A stretch of 64,000 bases of DNA from an uncultured Thermoanaerobaculia bacterium (lineage in GTDB: Bacteria > Acidobacteriota > Thermoanaerobaculia > Multivoradales > Multivoraceae). Below the pieces are notes generated by a model. It saw only the letters and a list, made by a program, of their open reading frames with translations. It was not told the DNA's origin and searched no databases. The position numbers were made by a program, and so were the translations under genes. Shown here one piece after another: positions 1 to 9,413 of this stretch. Each line of letters begins with the position of its first letter. Within the stretch, counting starts at the first letter, position 1. The stretch spans positions 496,001-560,000 of the forward strand of contig CATOTG010000006.1 of NCBI GenBank assembly GCA_951813015.1, given 5' to 3'.

Positions 1-381
1 GTGACCCGGAACTCGGCCTGGTGCGCTCTCATGAACCGGAAGACCCCTTCGGTCCCGTCTCCCGAGCGAACCAGGCCGTTGCTTTGCCAGGATCTCCCGC
101 TCCTCGCGCAGCCGGCGATTGTCGCGGCGCAGGCGCTGCAGCTCCTCGCGCTCCGCCGTGGTCAGTCCGTCAGCCCTCGTCCCGGTCTGCCTGGGCCTCC
201 CAGTTGCGGATGGACTGCGCCGAGGGCTCGAACTCACGGGCCAGGTGGTCGGGGCTGGGCCCGGACCGGACCAGATCCACCATCTGTTGCCGGTACTCTG
301 CCTGGTACCGAGGTCTTGATCCTGGCATCGTGGGTACCTCCGCCTCCAAGGATGAAGTGTCCACGAAACCGGGGCAAGCTC
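1..381 (-). mobile_element. IS3-family insertion sequence remnant: orfA with frameshifts, left end near 381, continues beyond the window start
   Basis: Minus-strand peptide MPGSRPRYQAEYRQQMVDLVRSGPSPDHLAREFEPSAQSIRNWEAQADRDEG resembles an IS3/IS911 OrfA HTH. It continues in another frame as ADGLTTAEREELQRLRRDNRRLREEREILAK. A terminal-like TGAGCTTGCCCCGGTTTCGTGGACA lies at 355-381. Confidence 0.8.
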
Positions 382-407
382 AGGTATCGGGTTGTGAGCG
401 TCTTGAG

Positions 408-1055
408 GTGTTTCACGTGAAACATGCGGATCTGTTTCTCCGGGAGTTTGGTGGCGAACTGGCGTCGGAGGCGATTGACCGGCTGGTGCGGCATGCCGAG
501 CTCCTGGAGCGGTGGAACCGGGTGGTTCGCCTTGTCGGGGAGGCGGGGCCGGAGGACTGGGTCAGGCGTCACTACGCGGAGTCGGCGGCGGCTCGGAGGT
601 TCTGGCGGCCTTCAGAGCACGCGGAGAACGGTGAGCCCCGCCTTCTCGATGTCGGTAGCGGCGCGGGATTTCCCGGTCTCGTGCTGGCGGCGCTTCATCC
701 CGAGCGGCCGGTGACCCTGGTGGAGGCCCGGGAACGGAAGGCGGCCTTCCTCGCCGAGGCGGCGCGTGAGCTTGATCTTCCTCGCGTGCGGGTCCTTCGG
801 GACCGGTTTGACGCGGAACTCGCGGTGGGGCTCGGGGGAGCGGTAGAGTGCGCGACGATTCGGGGTCTTCGGCTTCCGGAGGCCACGATGACGCGCCTGG
901 TCCAGGCTCTGCCCGGTGATGGGCGCCTCGTTGTCTGGGTGGGCCGGCAGCTCGGGTCCGGCCTGGTGGAGACCTGTGCTGTGGAAGAAGAGATGAGTCT
1001 GCCCGACAGCCAGCACCGGCGGATTCTGTGCCTGCGGCCCTTGCGTCGTGGCTGA
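408..1055 (+). CDS. rsmG: 16S rRNA (guanine(527)-N(7))-methyltransferase RsmG
   Basis: Starts (V)FHVKHADLFLREFGGELA; motifs LLDVGSGAGFPGLVLA; located directly upstream of parA-parB. Confidence 0.92.
   Translation: MFHVKHADLFLREFGGELASEAIDRLVRHAELLERWNRVVRLVGEAGPEDWVRRHYAESAAARRFWRPSEHAENGEPRLLDVGSGAGFPGLVLAALHPERPVTLVEARERKAAFLAEAARELDLPRVRVLRDRFDAELAVGLGGAVECATIRGLRLPEATMTRLVQALPGDGRLVVWVGRQLGSGLVETCAVEEEMSLPDSQHRRILCLRPLRRG
409..424. promoter_or_regulatory. parS centromere-like site
   Basis: TGTTTCACGTGAAACA, a perfect 16-bp palindrome matching the known parS consensus, just upstream of parAB. Confidence 0.93.
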
Positions 1056-1806
1056 TCTTCTCGCGGTAGCCAACCAGAAGGGTGGCGTGGGCAAGACGAC
1101 GTCGGCGATCAACCTGGCGGCGGCGTTCGGCGCCCTGGAGCGGCGAGTGCTCCTGGTGGACAGCGACCCGCAGGGGAACGCGAGCCGCGGTCTCGGCTGG
1201 TCGGGCCGACCGCCGACCCTGTTCGAAGTGCTCTCGGGCGAAGCAGATGCTGCGGACGTGATCGTTCCGAGCGGCTTTCCCTTCGTCGACCTGCTGCCGG
1301 CGAACCGCGACCTGGTGGGAGCGGAACTCGGCTTGCAGCGCGACCGCGACTGGATACGGCGGCTTGGGTCGTCGCTCGGAAGTCTCGGTCACGAGTACGA
1401 ACGCATCTTCGTGGATTGTCCACCAGCGCTGGGCCGGCTGACCCTGAACGCTCTTCATGCCGCGGACGCGGTCGTCGTGCCCCTGCAGTGTGAGTACTTC
1501 GCGCTCGAAGGCATCAGCGAACTGATGGCGACCGTTCAGCGAGTGCGGGAACTGGGTCGGCCGGACCTGGCGGTCGCGGGTGTGATCCTCACGATGTACG
1601 ACGATCGGACAAACCTGTCCCGGGACGTCGCCCGGGAGGTGCGCAAGCACTTCGGGTCGATCGTCTGCGATACGATCGTTCCACGCAACGTCCGCTTGGC
1701 CGAGGCGCCGAGTCACGGAATGCCGGTTCTCCAATACGACATCAAGAGCAAGGGCGCCCGGGCCTATCTGGCCCTGGCGCAGGAACTTGCGACTCGCCGC
1801 CCCTGA
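1048..1806 (+). CDS. parA: Chromosome partitioning ATPase ParA/Soj
   Basis: Deviant Walker A QKGGVGKTTSAINLAAA; 252 aa; adjacent to parB. Confidence 0.95.
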   Translation: MADLLAVANQKGGVGKTTSAINLAAAFGALERRVLLVDSDPQGNASRGLGWSGRPPTLFEVLSGEADAADVIVPSGFPFVDLLPANRDLVGAELGLQRDRDWIRRLGSSLGSLGHEYERIFVDCPPALGRLTLNALHAADAVVVPLQCEYFALEGISELMATVQRVRELGRPDLAVAGVILTMYDDRTNLSRDVAREVRKHFGSIVCDTIVPRNVRLAEAPSHGMPVLQYDIKSKGARAYLALAQELATRRP

Positions 1807-1823
1807 TCGCGCCGCCGGATCCC

Positions 1824-2702
1824 ATGAGTAGCAGACGGCGGGGCCTCGGCCGAGGACTGGATGAGTTGTTCGCCGACAGCGGCGCCCGTTCTCCTGCATC
1901 GCCGCGCCCGGAACGCGAGTTGCCGGTGGCGCAGCTCGAACCGAACAGCCGGCAGCCCCGCGCTCGCTTCGACGACGCGGAGTTGGCCGAGCTGGCGGGT
2001 TCGATCGGACAGCTCGGTGTGTTGCAGCCTCTCGTCGTCACCGGAGGGGCCGATTCCGGAGGCCGGTATCGCATCGTCGCCGGTGAGCGTCGCTGGCGGG
2101 CCGCGGTGAAGGCGGGGCTGGAGACGGTGCCGGTCGTCTTTCGGGACGTGGACGACGAGCGGGAACTGCTGGAGCTGGCTCTGGTGGAGAACCTCCAGCG
2201 TTCCGACCTGAACCCGCTGGAAGAGGCGGAGGCCTTTCGGTCGCTTGGCGACGAGTTCGGCCTTTCGCAGCAGGAAGTCGCTCGTCGCGTGGGCCGCAGC
2301 AGGACCGCGGTGGCCAATGCCCTACGGCTGCTTCGCTTGCCTGACGCGGTGCAGGCTCAGTTGCGATCAGGCGCGCTGACCCCCGGACAGGCTCGTCCCT
2401 TGCTGGCGCTCGGCGACGAACGGAGTCAGGTTGAACTCGGCGCCCGCGCCGAGCGCGAGTCCCTCAGTGCGCGCGAACTGGAGCGCATCGCGGCCAGCGG
2501 GCGGCGGAAGACCGCCACAAGGCGCCGAAAGACTGCTCCAGAGAGCGATCCGCACACCGCGGATGCCGTTGAGCGGTTAACGCGAAGACTGCAGACTCGT
2601 GTCGAAATCCAGCGTCGCCGCCAAGGGGGTGGCGTCCTGAAGATCCACTTCCACTCCGAACCGGAGTTGATCCGCATCTACGAGCGGCTTTCGGCGGAGT
2701 GA
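1824..2702 (+). CDS. parB: ParB/Spo0J family chromosome partitioning protein
   Basis: SRRRGLGRGLDELF start; GERRWRAAVKAGLETVPV; ALVENLQRSDLNPLEEAEAF. Confidence 0.95.
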   Translation: MSSRRRGLGRGLDELFADSGARSPASPRPERELPVAQLEPNSRQPRARFDDAELAELAGSIGQLGVLQPLVVTGGADSGGRYRIVAGERRWRAAVKAGLETVPVVFRDVDDERELLELALVENLQRSDLNPLEEAEAFRSLGDEFGLSQQEVARRVGRSRTAVANALRLLRLPDAVQAQLRSGALTPGQARPLLALGDERSQVELGARAERESLSARELERIAASGRRKTATRRRKTAPESDPHTADAVERLTRRLQTRVEIQRRRQGGGVLKIHFHSEPELIRIYERLSAE

Positions 2703-2728
2703 TCACCGAGAATCGGAGCAATACCGGT

Positions 2729-3238
2729 ATGTCGAAGATCCTCAAGAACAACTCTCCAGGCGACCTGAACGGTTTTCTCGATGCCGGCTGCGAGGTCCGG
2801 GGAGATCTCCGATTCGAGACCACGTTCCGGGTTCACGGTCGCTTCAGCGGTACGGTCGAATCCGAAGGCGAGCTGATCGTCGGAGAAGGGGGCGTGGTCG
2901 AAGGCGTCGTCAAGGTAGGCGAACTCATCGTCTCCGGCCGGCTGGAGGGGCAGGTCGACGCCTCGAAGCGGATAGAGATCGGCGCGAACGGTCACGTCGA
3001 GGCGGAGATCTCCTCGCCGGTGCTCGTCATCGCGAGTGGGGCGTTCTTCCAGGGCCAGTGCAACATGGCTCCTGCCGAGAAGGCCCGTCCCGCCAAGCCC
3101 GCCGTGGTTGGTGGTGGCAAGCCGGCGTCGGGGGCAGAGGACTCCGACCCGGCTCTCCAGAGGTTCGCCCTGCCCGACGGCGGGAGTTCGTCGACCGATT
3201 CAGCGGCCGCCGACGGCGCCGCCGGGCAGTCGAAGTAG
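2729..3238 (+). CDS. Bactofilin (polymer-forming cytoskeletal protein)
   Basis: Beta-helical repeats: GDLRFETTFRVHGRFSGTVESEGELIVGEGGVVEGVVKVGELIVSGRLEGQVDASKRIEI. Confidence 0.88.
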   Translation: MSKILKNNSPGDLNGFLDAGCEVRGDLRFETTFRVHGRFSGTVESEGELIVGEGGVVEGVVKVGELIVSGRLEGQVDASKRIEIGANGHVEAEISSPVLVIASGAFFQGQCNMAPAEKARPAKPAVVGGGKPASGAEDSDPALQRFALPDGGSSSTDSAAADGAAGQSK

Positions 3239-3292
3239 CCCGGCGCCGGCTGCGGGTCATCCATGCCGCCCGAGGGCGCGTCATCGGCTGGT

Positions 3293-4969
3293 TCACGGCC
3301 GGTGTTGATCGCGCCGCCCGGGCCCGCGGGCGGCGCGGGCGGTCGTTTCGTAGGACGGCACGAAGGCGATAGGCCGTCGAGCCAGCGTTGACGGTTCGAA
3401 GGCCTCGGTGATCACGCGGCCGTCGATGTCGAGCGCGGTCGGCAGGTTCAGTGCGTAAAGCAGGGTCGGCGCGACGTCCTGGATTCCGAGACGGGTCAGC
3501 AGAAGGTCCTCGTTGATTCCCTGCCCTCGCAGCAGGAGCAGCCCGTCCGGCGTGTTCTGCAAGACGCCTGCTCCGCCGGGCGCCTTGCCCCGCGGGCCGA
3601 AGAGGCTGCGCAGCGGTCCGGACCGCCTCCAGCCGTAGGCGCTGACGACCGCCAGCGTCCTGGGTGGGGGCAACACTTCCCAGGCCTCGGCCAACAGGCC
3701 GTCCACGAAGGCGTAGTAGGCGCTCAGCCACCGCGCCTGGTCGACTCGCGCCTGCTCCTGGTCGCCGTCGAACTGGACCGCCTCATAGGAGTCGTAGTAC
3801 AGGCGCGACACTGCGGCGAGGCCGTCCATCACCGCGAACAGGACGAGCCCCGAATCGTCTTCGCGCGACCTGGACCGCAGGATCTCCATCAACCGGGTCT
3901 GGGTGTCCAGATCACGGAGCGCGGCGGTGTAGAGCGCGGATGGCGGTCCGTCTCCGAGCCGCGCGAGTCGCTCATCCTCCATCGCCGAACCGAGGGCCGC
4001 GGCCCGGGCGCCCGCCGACTGCGTGAGGCCGATGCCGAAGTCGAGTGCGAACACGTCGATACCGAACCCCGCCGCGATCTGCCAGAGGGAAGGAGCGGAA
4101 GGCAAAGCTGCCGGGCCGCCCTCGGTCATGCCGCGGTCGCCCCAGACGCCGAAACCGATCGCGCGGGGCGCCAGGTGGAAGCGCTCGCCGCGAAGCGAGG
4201 GCGCGCCGCGCGTCTCCTCGGACACCACGCCGTGCCGAAAAGGGTACTTGCCCGTGACCACCGTCGTCCAGAGGGGCAGACGGCTCGCGGGTTCGATCGA
4301 CTCGGCGCGACCGTAGCTGCCGCTTCGCATGGTCTGTGAGAAGAACGGGAGCAGCCCCTGCTCGGAGAGAGGAAGGATCGCGTCGAGCGAGGCGCCGTCG
4401 AGACCGACGATCAGAAGGTTCGGCGGTGGCGTGGACTCGATCGCGGCCGCTCGAGGCTTGCGCTGCGGCGGCGGCTCGAAGGCCTCGCGCCGCTCGAACA
4501 CCGAATACACGGTGAGCACCGCCAGGCTGGCGATCCCGAACCGGCTGCGGGCGCCGTAAGGCTTCTGCCGGCGGTAGCTGTGAAGGAAGGCCGTGTAGAG
4601 CGTGACCGCCGCCGCCAGAACCAGCCACAAACCGGCCTTGACCAGGCGATCGTGGATTCCCGGCGGCAGGAAGTGATCGTAGAAGGCCGCATGGGCCAGG
4701 TCGAGGCCGGCCGCGGCGACGAACACGCCCGCCAGGCACCACGGCAGGAGACGCCTGGCTCGCTCAGGCGCCCGCCAGGAAAAGGGGATGAACAGGGCCA
4801 TCGTGGTGAGCGCCCCGAGGACTCCGTAGTAGGCGCTGGTCCAAAAGACCGGTCCTGGTTGAAACGGCAAGTGGGGGTTGAGGAAGAACAGGAGTCCGGT
4901 CACGTGGATTCCGGCCAAGAGCCCGGGTATCCCGCAAGCAGCGCAACTCAGCAGCCGTTCCCTGTTCAC
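3293..4969 (-). CDS. Membrane protein with type I phosphodiesterase/alkaline phosphatase-superfamily domain
   Basis: N-terminal TM segments, then LLIVGLDGASLDAILPLSEQGLLPFF and LPLWTTVVTGKYPFRHGV. Confidence 0.75.
   Translation of the reverse strand: MNRERLLSCAACGIPGLLAGIHVTGLLFFLNPHLPFQPGPVFWTSAYYGVLGALTTMALFIPFSWRAPERARRLLPWCLAGVFVAAAGLDLAHAAFYDHFLPPGIHDRLVKAGLWLVLAAAVTLYTAFLHSYRRQKPYGARSRFGIASLAVLTVYSVFERREAFEPPPQRKPRAAAIESTPPPNLLIVGLDGASLDAILPLSEQGLLPFFSQTMRSGSYGRAESIEPASRLPLWTTVVTGKYPFRHGVVSEETRGAPSLRGERFHLAPRAIGFGVWGDRGMTEGGPAALPSAPSLWQIAAGFGIDVFALDFGIGLTQSAGARAAALGSAMEDERLARLGDGPPSALYTAALRDLDTQTRLMEILRSRSREDDSGLVLFAVMDGLAAVSRLYYDSYEAVQFDGDQEQARVDQARWLSAYYAFVDGLLAEAWEVLPPPRTLAVVSAYGWRRSGPLRSLFGPRGKAPGGAGVLQNTPDGLLLLRGQGINEDLLLTRLGIQDVAPTLLYALNLPTALDIDGRVITEAFEPSTLARRPIAFVPSYETTARAARGPGRRDQHRP
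3311..3336. terminator. Strong GC hairpin between the convergent bactofilin and phosphodiesterase genes
   Basis: GCGCCGCCCG-ggcccg-CGGGCGGCGC, 10-bp perfect stem. No obvious U tract. It overlaps the 3' end of the minus-strand CDS. Confidence 0.4.
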
Positions 4970-5050
4970 CTGGGCAACTCTACCGGGGGGGAGGGCCGGC
5001 GCCGGCGCCTTCGACCGGAACGCTGTTGGACTGCTACCCTCGCCCGCGCC

Positions 5051-5878
5051 ATGGCGGCGCTGGACTCAAGGGGAGAAGTACTCGAGGTCCGCGCGTTGCC
5101 GCTTCAGCACTTCCTGCTTCGGATCCGGGTGGCCGGGATGGAGCCCGCCGCGCCCGGACAGTTCGTCATGGTGGCCGGCGCCAACCAGGCGGAGCCTTAC
5201 CTGAGGCGGGCCTTCTCGGTCTACGACCAGGAGCCGGTCGGAACCGGGGCCCTGACCATCTCGCTTCTCGGCAAGGTGATCGGCCCGGGAACGGCGGCAC
5301 TGGCGGCCTGCCTCCCTGGCCAGCACATCCCCGTTCTCGGCCCTCTGGGGAGAGGATTCCACAGTATGGGAGTTCATGGTCTGCACGGCGGCCGCGCCGC
5401 CCTGGTGGCCGGGGGCATAGGATCGGCGGGTCTGGGATTGCTCGCGCAGGCGCTCGCGCGCGAGGGAAGGCCGTTCGACTTCTACTACGGCGGTCGCGGC
5501 GCGGACGATCTGGTGGAGGCCGAGGAGTTCAGGCGCCTGAGCGAGAGCACGGGCGGGCGGTTGCTCAGAACGACGGAGGACGGTACGGCGGGTGCCCGAG
5601 GACTGGTTGCCGAGGCGCTTTCGGCGACTCTCGAGGCCGCCGCGGCGCAGACGGGGCGCGCGTACGAGGCGCTCTACACCTGCGGTCCCCACGGTCTGAT
5701 GGCTGCCGTGGCGCGAATCGCCGTCGAACACGGAATCGAGGGGGAAGCCGCGATGGAGGCCCCGATGGGCTGCGGCTATGGCGCCTGCCTCGGCTGTGCC
5801 GTTGAGCTGGAGGAGGGCGGCTACGCTCTGTGCTGCCGGCATGGTCCTGTATTCAATCTGAGAGAGGTGGCCTGGTGA
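5051..5878 (+). CDS. pyrK: Dihydroorotate dehydrogenase electron transfer subunit
   Basis: FAD/NAD domain plus C-terminal MGCGYGACLGCAVELEEGGYALCCRHGPVF 2Fe-2S cysteines; adjacent to pyrD. Confidence 0.88.
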   Translation: MAALDSRGEVLEVRALPLQHFLLRIRVAGMEPAAPGQFVMVAGANQAEPYLRRAFSVYDQEPVGTGALTISLLGKVIGPGTAALAACLPGQHIPVLGPLGRGFHSMGVHGLHGGRAALVAGGIGSAGLGLLAQALAREGRPFDFYYGGRGADDLVEAEEFRRLSESTGGRLLRTTEDGTAGARGLVAEALSATLEAAAAQTGRAYEALYTCGPHGLMAAVARIAVEHGIEGEAAMEAPMGCGYGACLGCAVELEEGGYALCCRHGPVFNLREVAW

Positions 5879-6816
5879 CGACGGCCGCCGGCGCGCCTGT
5901 GACCGATCTGTCGACGCGGGTGGGTCCGCTGCGCCTGCAGAACCCGATCCTCACGGCGAGCGGCACGTTCGGCTACGGCCTCGAGTTCGCCGAAAGGGCC
6001 GACCTGCGGCGGCTCGGCGGTCTCGTGACGAAGGGTTTGTCGCTCGAGCCCCTGGCCGGAAACCCGCCGGTGCGAATCGCTGAAACCCGGGGCGGCATGC
6101 TGAACTCGATCGGTCTGCAGAACATCGGCGTCGACCGGTTCCTGAACGATGTCCTCCCGGACCTGGCCGGACTGCCGCCGAAGGTGATCGTCAACCTGTT
6201 CGGGTACGACCAGGACGACTATGTACGCCTGGCCGAGCGGGTCGATTGCCACCGTGGCGTCGCCGCGGTGGAGTTGAACGTGTCCTGTCCCAACGTGAGC
6301 AAGGGCGGAATCGAGTTCGGTCACGACCCGGAGATCCTGTGCGGACTGGTCCGGCGGGTGCGCTCCGCCACCGGCAAACCGGTGATCGTCAAACTGTCGC
6401 CGAACGTGACCTCGCCGGCGGCCCTGGGCCAGGCCGCCAGCGCCGGCGGCGCCGATGTTCTGTCGGCGGTGAACACCTTCGTCGGCATGGCGATCAACAC
6501 GAGGTCGCGGCGTCCGGTCCTGTCCACGGTTCGCGGTGGGCTGTCCGGGCCGGCGATCAAGCCGCTGGCTCTGCGGATCGTGTGGGATGTCGCGCACGAG
6601 GTCGACTTGCCCGTCATCGGGATCGGCGGGATCGAGACCGTCGACGACGTGCTGGAGTTCCTGCTGGCGGGGGCCTCGGCGGTGCAGGTCGGAACGGCGC
6701 TGTTTCGCGACCCGCGCACGGCGGAGCGGCTTGTCGACGGCTTGCGGGACCGGATGCTGGCCGAGGGCGTGGCCTCGGTCGGGTCCCTGGTCGGGGCGGC
6801 GGCGCGGCCGCAGTGA
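5875..6816 (+). CDS. pyrD: Dihydroorotate dehydrogenase (type 1B)
   Basis: LQNPILTASGTFGYGLEF; VELNVSCPNVSKGG; VIGIGGIETVDDVLEFLLAGASAVQVGTA; GTGA overlap with pyrK. Confidence 0.93.
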   Translation: MTTAAGAPVTDLSTRVGPLRLQNPILTASGTFGYGLEFAERADLRRLGGLVTKGLSLEPLAGNPPVRIAETRGGMLNSIGLQNIGVDRFLNDVLPDLAGLPPKVIVNLFGYDQDDYVRLAERVDCHRGVAAVELNVSCPNVSKGGIEFGHDPEILCGLVRRVRSATGKPVIVKLSPNVTSPAALGQAASAGGADVLSAVNTFVGMAINTRSRRPVLSTVRGGLSGPAIKPLALRIVWDVAHEVDLPVIGIGGIETVDDVLEFLLAGASAVQVGTALFRDPRTAERLVDGLRDRMLAEGVASVGSLVGAAARPQ

Positions 6817-7505
6817 GCGGCGCGAGACTCGAACGGGTCGCCGTTGCGCTCGACACCGACGACCGGGACACCTTCAGTCGCTGGTGTTCCCTCTTCGGTC
6901 CTCGCGTCGGAGTGCTCAAGGTGGGGCCGCGGGTTGTCCTGCGCTGGGGGCGATCGGCGGTCGAGGAGGCGGCAGGGACCGGGGCGGAGGTTTTCCTCGA
7001 CTTCAAGTTTCACGACATCCCGAGTACCGTCGCGGGCGCGGTCGGCGCGGCGAGGGAACTGGGCGTCTCCTATCTCACGGTGCACGCGGGCGGCGGCCGG
7101 CGCATGATGGAGGCTGCGACCGAGGCGGCCGCCGACGAGGTCCGTGTGCTCGGGATCACGGTCCTCACCCATCTCGCGCCGGAAGATCTCGAGGAAATGG
7201 ACCTGCCGGGTCGGGCCGCGGACCGGGTACAGGCCTGGGCGTCGACGGCGCAGCAGGCCGGTTGCGCCGGCGTTGTCTGCTCGCCGCTCGAACTCGCGTC
7301 CCTGCGCCGCCGACTTGGCCCGGAGCTGCTGCTGGTGAGCCCGGGGATTCGGTTCAGCGATTCCGCGGGTGACGATCAGCGTCGCGTCGCGACGCCGTCG
7401 GCAGCGCTACGGTCCGGGGCCGACCTGATGGTGATCGGGCGGCCCCTGACCCGGGCCGCCGACCCGGAAGCGGCGCTGGCGGCGCTGGCGGCGGCCGGCG
7501 CCTGA
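6813..7505 (+). CDS. pyrF: Orotidine-5'-phosphate decarboxylase
   Basis: VAVALDT; EVFLDFKFHDIPSTVAGAV; LTVHAGGG; GIRF. Confidence 0.92.
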   Translation: MSGARLERVAVALDTDDRDTFSRWCSLFGPRVGVLKVGPRVVLRWGRSAVEEAAGTGAEVFLDFKFHDIPSTVAGAVGAARELGVSYLTVHAGGGRRMMEAATEAAADEVRVLGITVLTHLAPEDLEEMDLPGRAADRVQAWASTAQQAGCAGVVCSPLELASLRRRLGPELLLVSPGIRFSDSAGDDQRRVATPSAALRSGADLMVIGRPLTRAADPEAALAALAAAGA

Positions 7506-7534
7506 GCCAACGCCGGCGCCGCTCCTGAGGCGGA

Positions 7535-8188
7535 TCAACGGGGGATGTGGAGAGTCCGCCGCCAGCGGATCGACCATCTCCCGGCTTCCGCGTCGCGCGA
7601 CCAGTAGACGAGCAACGGTCGGCCGCGCACGAGTTCGGCTCCGACAGGGCCGAAGAAGCGGGAGTCGCGGGAGATGTCCCGGTTGTCGCCGAGACAGAAC
7701 AGGGAGCCGTCCGGCACGCGTTCGGGTCCATAGGCATCGCGGCGCCAGAAACTCTCGTGGAGGAACTCCGACCGCGGATAGACCCGCTCGTCCGAGTGGT
7801 CGACGTAGCCGGTCTCATCGATCGGGCGGCCGTCCACCCGGAGCTTCTTCGAGTCGATTTCCACTTCCGCGCCGCTTGTCGCGACGCAGCGTTTCAACAG
7901 CTCGTGCTCCGGGTCCTCGATGCCGCGGAAGGTGACCAGGTCGCCCGGCCGCACCTCACGCTGGGGTACCAGCGGCCCCCAGCGACCGGCCCCGGCGCCG
8001 AAGATGAACTTGTTGATCAGGAGATGGTCGCCGACCATCATCGCCGGCTCCATCGACTCGGACGGAATGCGATAGGCCTGAACGAAGAAGGTCCGCACGA
8101 ACAGGGCCAGGATGGCCGCGAGGAGCAACACCTCGGCGCCGTCGCCCCACATTCCGAGACGCCCGGTGCTCAGACGAAGTCTCATCAA
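7535..8188 (-). CDS. lepB: Signal peptidase I
   Basis: AYRIPSESMEPAMMVGDHLLINKF; LGDNRDISRDSRFFGPV. Confidence 0.92.
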   Translation of the reverse strand: MMRLRLSTGRLGMWGDGAEVLLLAAILALFVRTFFVQAYRIPSESMEPAMMVGDHLLINKFIFGAGAGRWGPLVPQREVRPGDLVTFRGIEDPEHELLKRCVATSGAEVEIDSKKLRVDGRPIDETGYVDHSDERVYPRSEFLHESFWRRDAYGPERVPDGSLFCLGDNRDISRDSRFFGPVGAELVRGRPLLVYWSRDAEAGRWSIRWRRTLHIPR

Positions 8189-8201
8189 AGCGGTGGCGTC
8201 G

Positions 8202-8939
8202 CTACTCGATCACCTTGAAGGTTCGCGTCCAGCGGGTCTTGGTCAGGAAACCGAGAGCCGTGTTCGCGAGCTGTTTCAGCCGATGACCGAAGCCGTGCCA
8301 GGTGCCGTCCGAGGTCTCCCCTCCGTACGACCAGTAGACCATGACCGCCCGACCCTTGACGTGGGAGAGCGGCACCGGTCCCCAGTAGCGCGAGTCGTGG
8401 GAGTGGTCGCGGTTGTCGCCCAGGCAGAAGAGGTGATCGTCGGGGACGAGGAGCGGCCCCCAGTTGTCGCGCCGCACGCTGTACGACCCGAAGGGACTCG
8501 TCGGACGGAAGAGTCTGTCGTCGGTGTTGATCGCGTAGGCATCGTCGTCCACTTCCTGGCCGTTCAGGAAGAGCTGCTTGTCCGCCATCCGGAGCTCGTC
8601 TCCGGGCAGGCCGATGCAGCGCTTCACCAGGTCGATCTTCGGCGTCTCGGGCGACCGGAAGATGACGATGTCGCCTCGCCGCACGTCGCGTGCCGGCAGC
8701 AGCGCCTGTTCGAGCTTCGAAGGGCGCGGCCCATAGATGTAGCGGTTCACGAACAGGTGGTCGCCGATCAGCAGCGTCTCCTCCATCGAGCCGCTCGGGA
8801 TGTAGAAGGTCTTCAGGACGAAGTTGTTCGTGAAGCCCAGGAACACCGCCGCGACGATCAGGGCCTCGACGTACTCGCGGACCACGGAGGTGCGACGCCC
8901 ACCCGCGGATTCCGGAGGCTTCTTCTCGGCGCTCGTCAT
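8202..8939 (-). CDS. lepB: Signal peptidase I (tandem paralogue)
   Basis: FYIPSGSMEETLLIGDHLFVNRYIYGPR; LGDNRDHSHDSRYWGPVP. Confidence 0.92.
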   Translation of the reverse strand: MTSAEKKPPESAGGRRTSVVREYVEALIVAAVFLGFTNNFVLKTFYIPSGSMEETLLIGDHLFVNRYIYGPRPSKLEQALLPARDVRRGDIVIFRSPETPKIDLVKRCIGLPGDELRMADKQLFLNGQEVDDDAYAINTDDRLFRPTSPFGSYSVRRDNWGPLLVPDDHLFCLGDNRDHSHDSRYWGPVPLSHVKGRAVMVYWSYGGETSDGTWHGFGHRLKQLANTALGFLTKTRWTRTFKVIE

Positions 8940-9294
8940 CGGCTGGCTAATCTACACGAGCGGGGCTCCGGCAAGGCCGCCGCGGAGGCGCAATCGGCGG
9001 CCCTTCGCGAGTCAACAGTCCTGGAACCGGTCCAGCACTTCTGACAGCAGCCCCTGTCGGCCGGTTCTCCCGCCGGCAGAGGGACTTGTGGCCCGGACAT
9101 GTGGAACGGGCAAAGGTCTCTTGACAAGACGGCTTCCCTGCCCTTCTCCGGACTCGCCGCAATCTGTTGGTTTACAAAGGACTTGAGAGCGCCTCTTCGG
9201 GTTGGCCGGGAACTTGAAACAAGCGGCGTCATCTAGTCATCCAGGAGCCAGGAGGTGTCCACGGAACAAGCAGGGAACCAAGTTGGCAAGGGAA

Positions 9295-9322
9295 TCAGGG
9301 GGGCGCTCCGGCGCCCCCCTGA
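9295..9322. repeat. Perfect 12-bp-stem hairpin
   Basis: TCAGGGGGGCGC-TCCG-GCGCCCCCCTGA. Confidence 0.6.
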
Positions 9323-9413
9323 CATTGCCGATCCCTGCTCCAGGATGGACCCCGATCTCTGCTCCAGGATGGACGTTTGACGAACACGAGAACCCCTTAC
9401 GGGATCAACGGAG

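Noticed and set aside
7535-8939. Tandem signal peptidases as something unusual
   Set aside because: Two adjacent lepB paralogues are common in many bacteria; no further anomaly seen.
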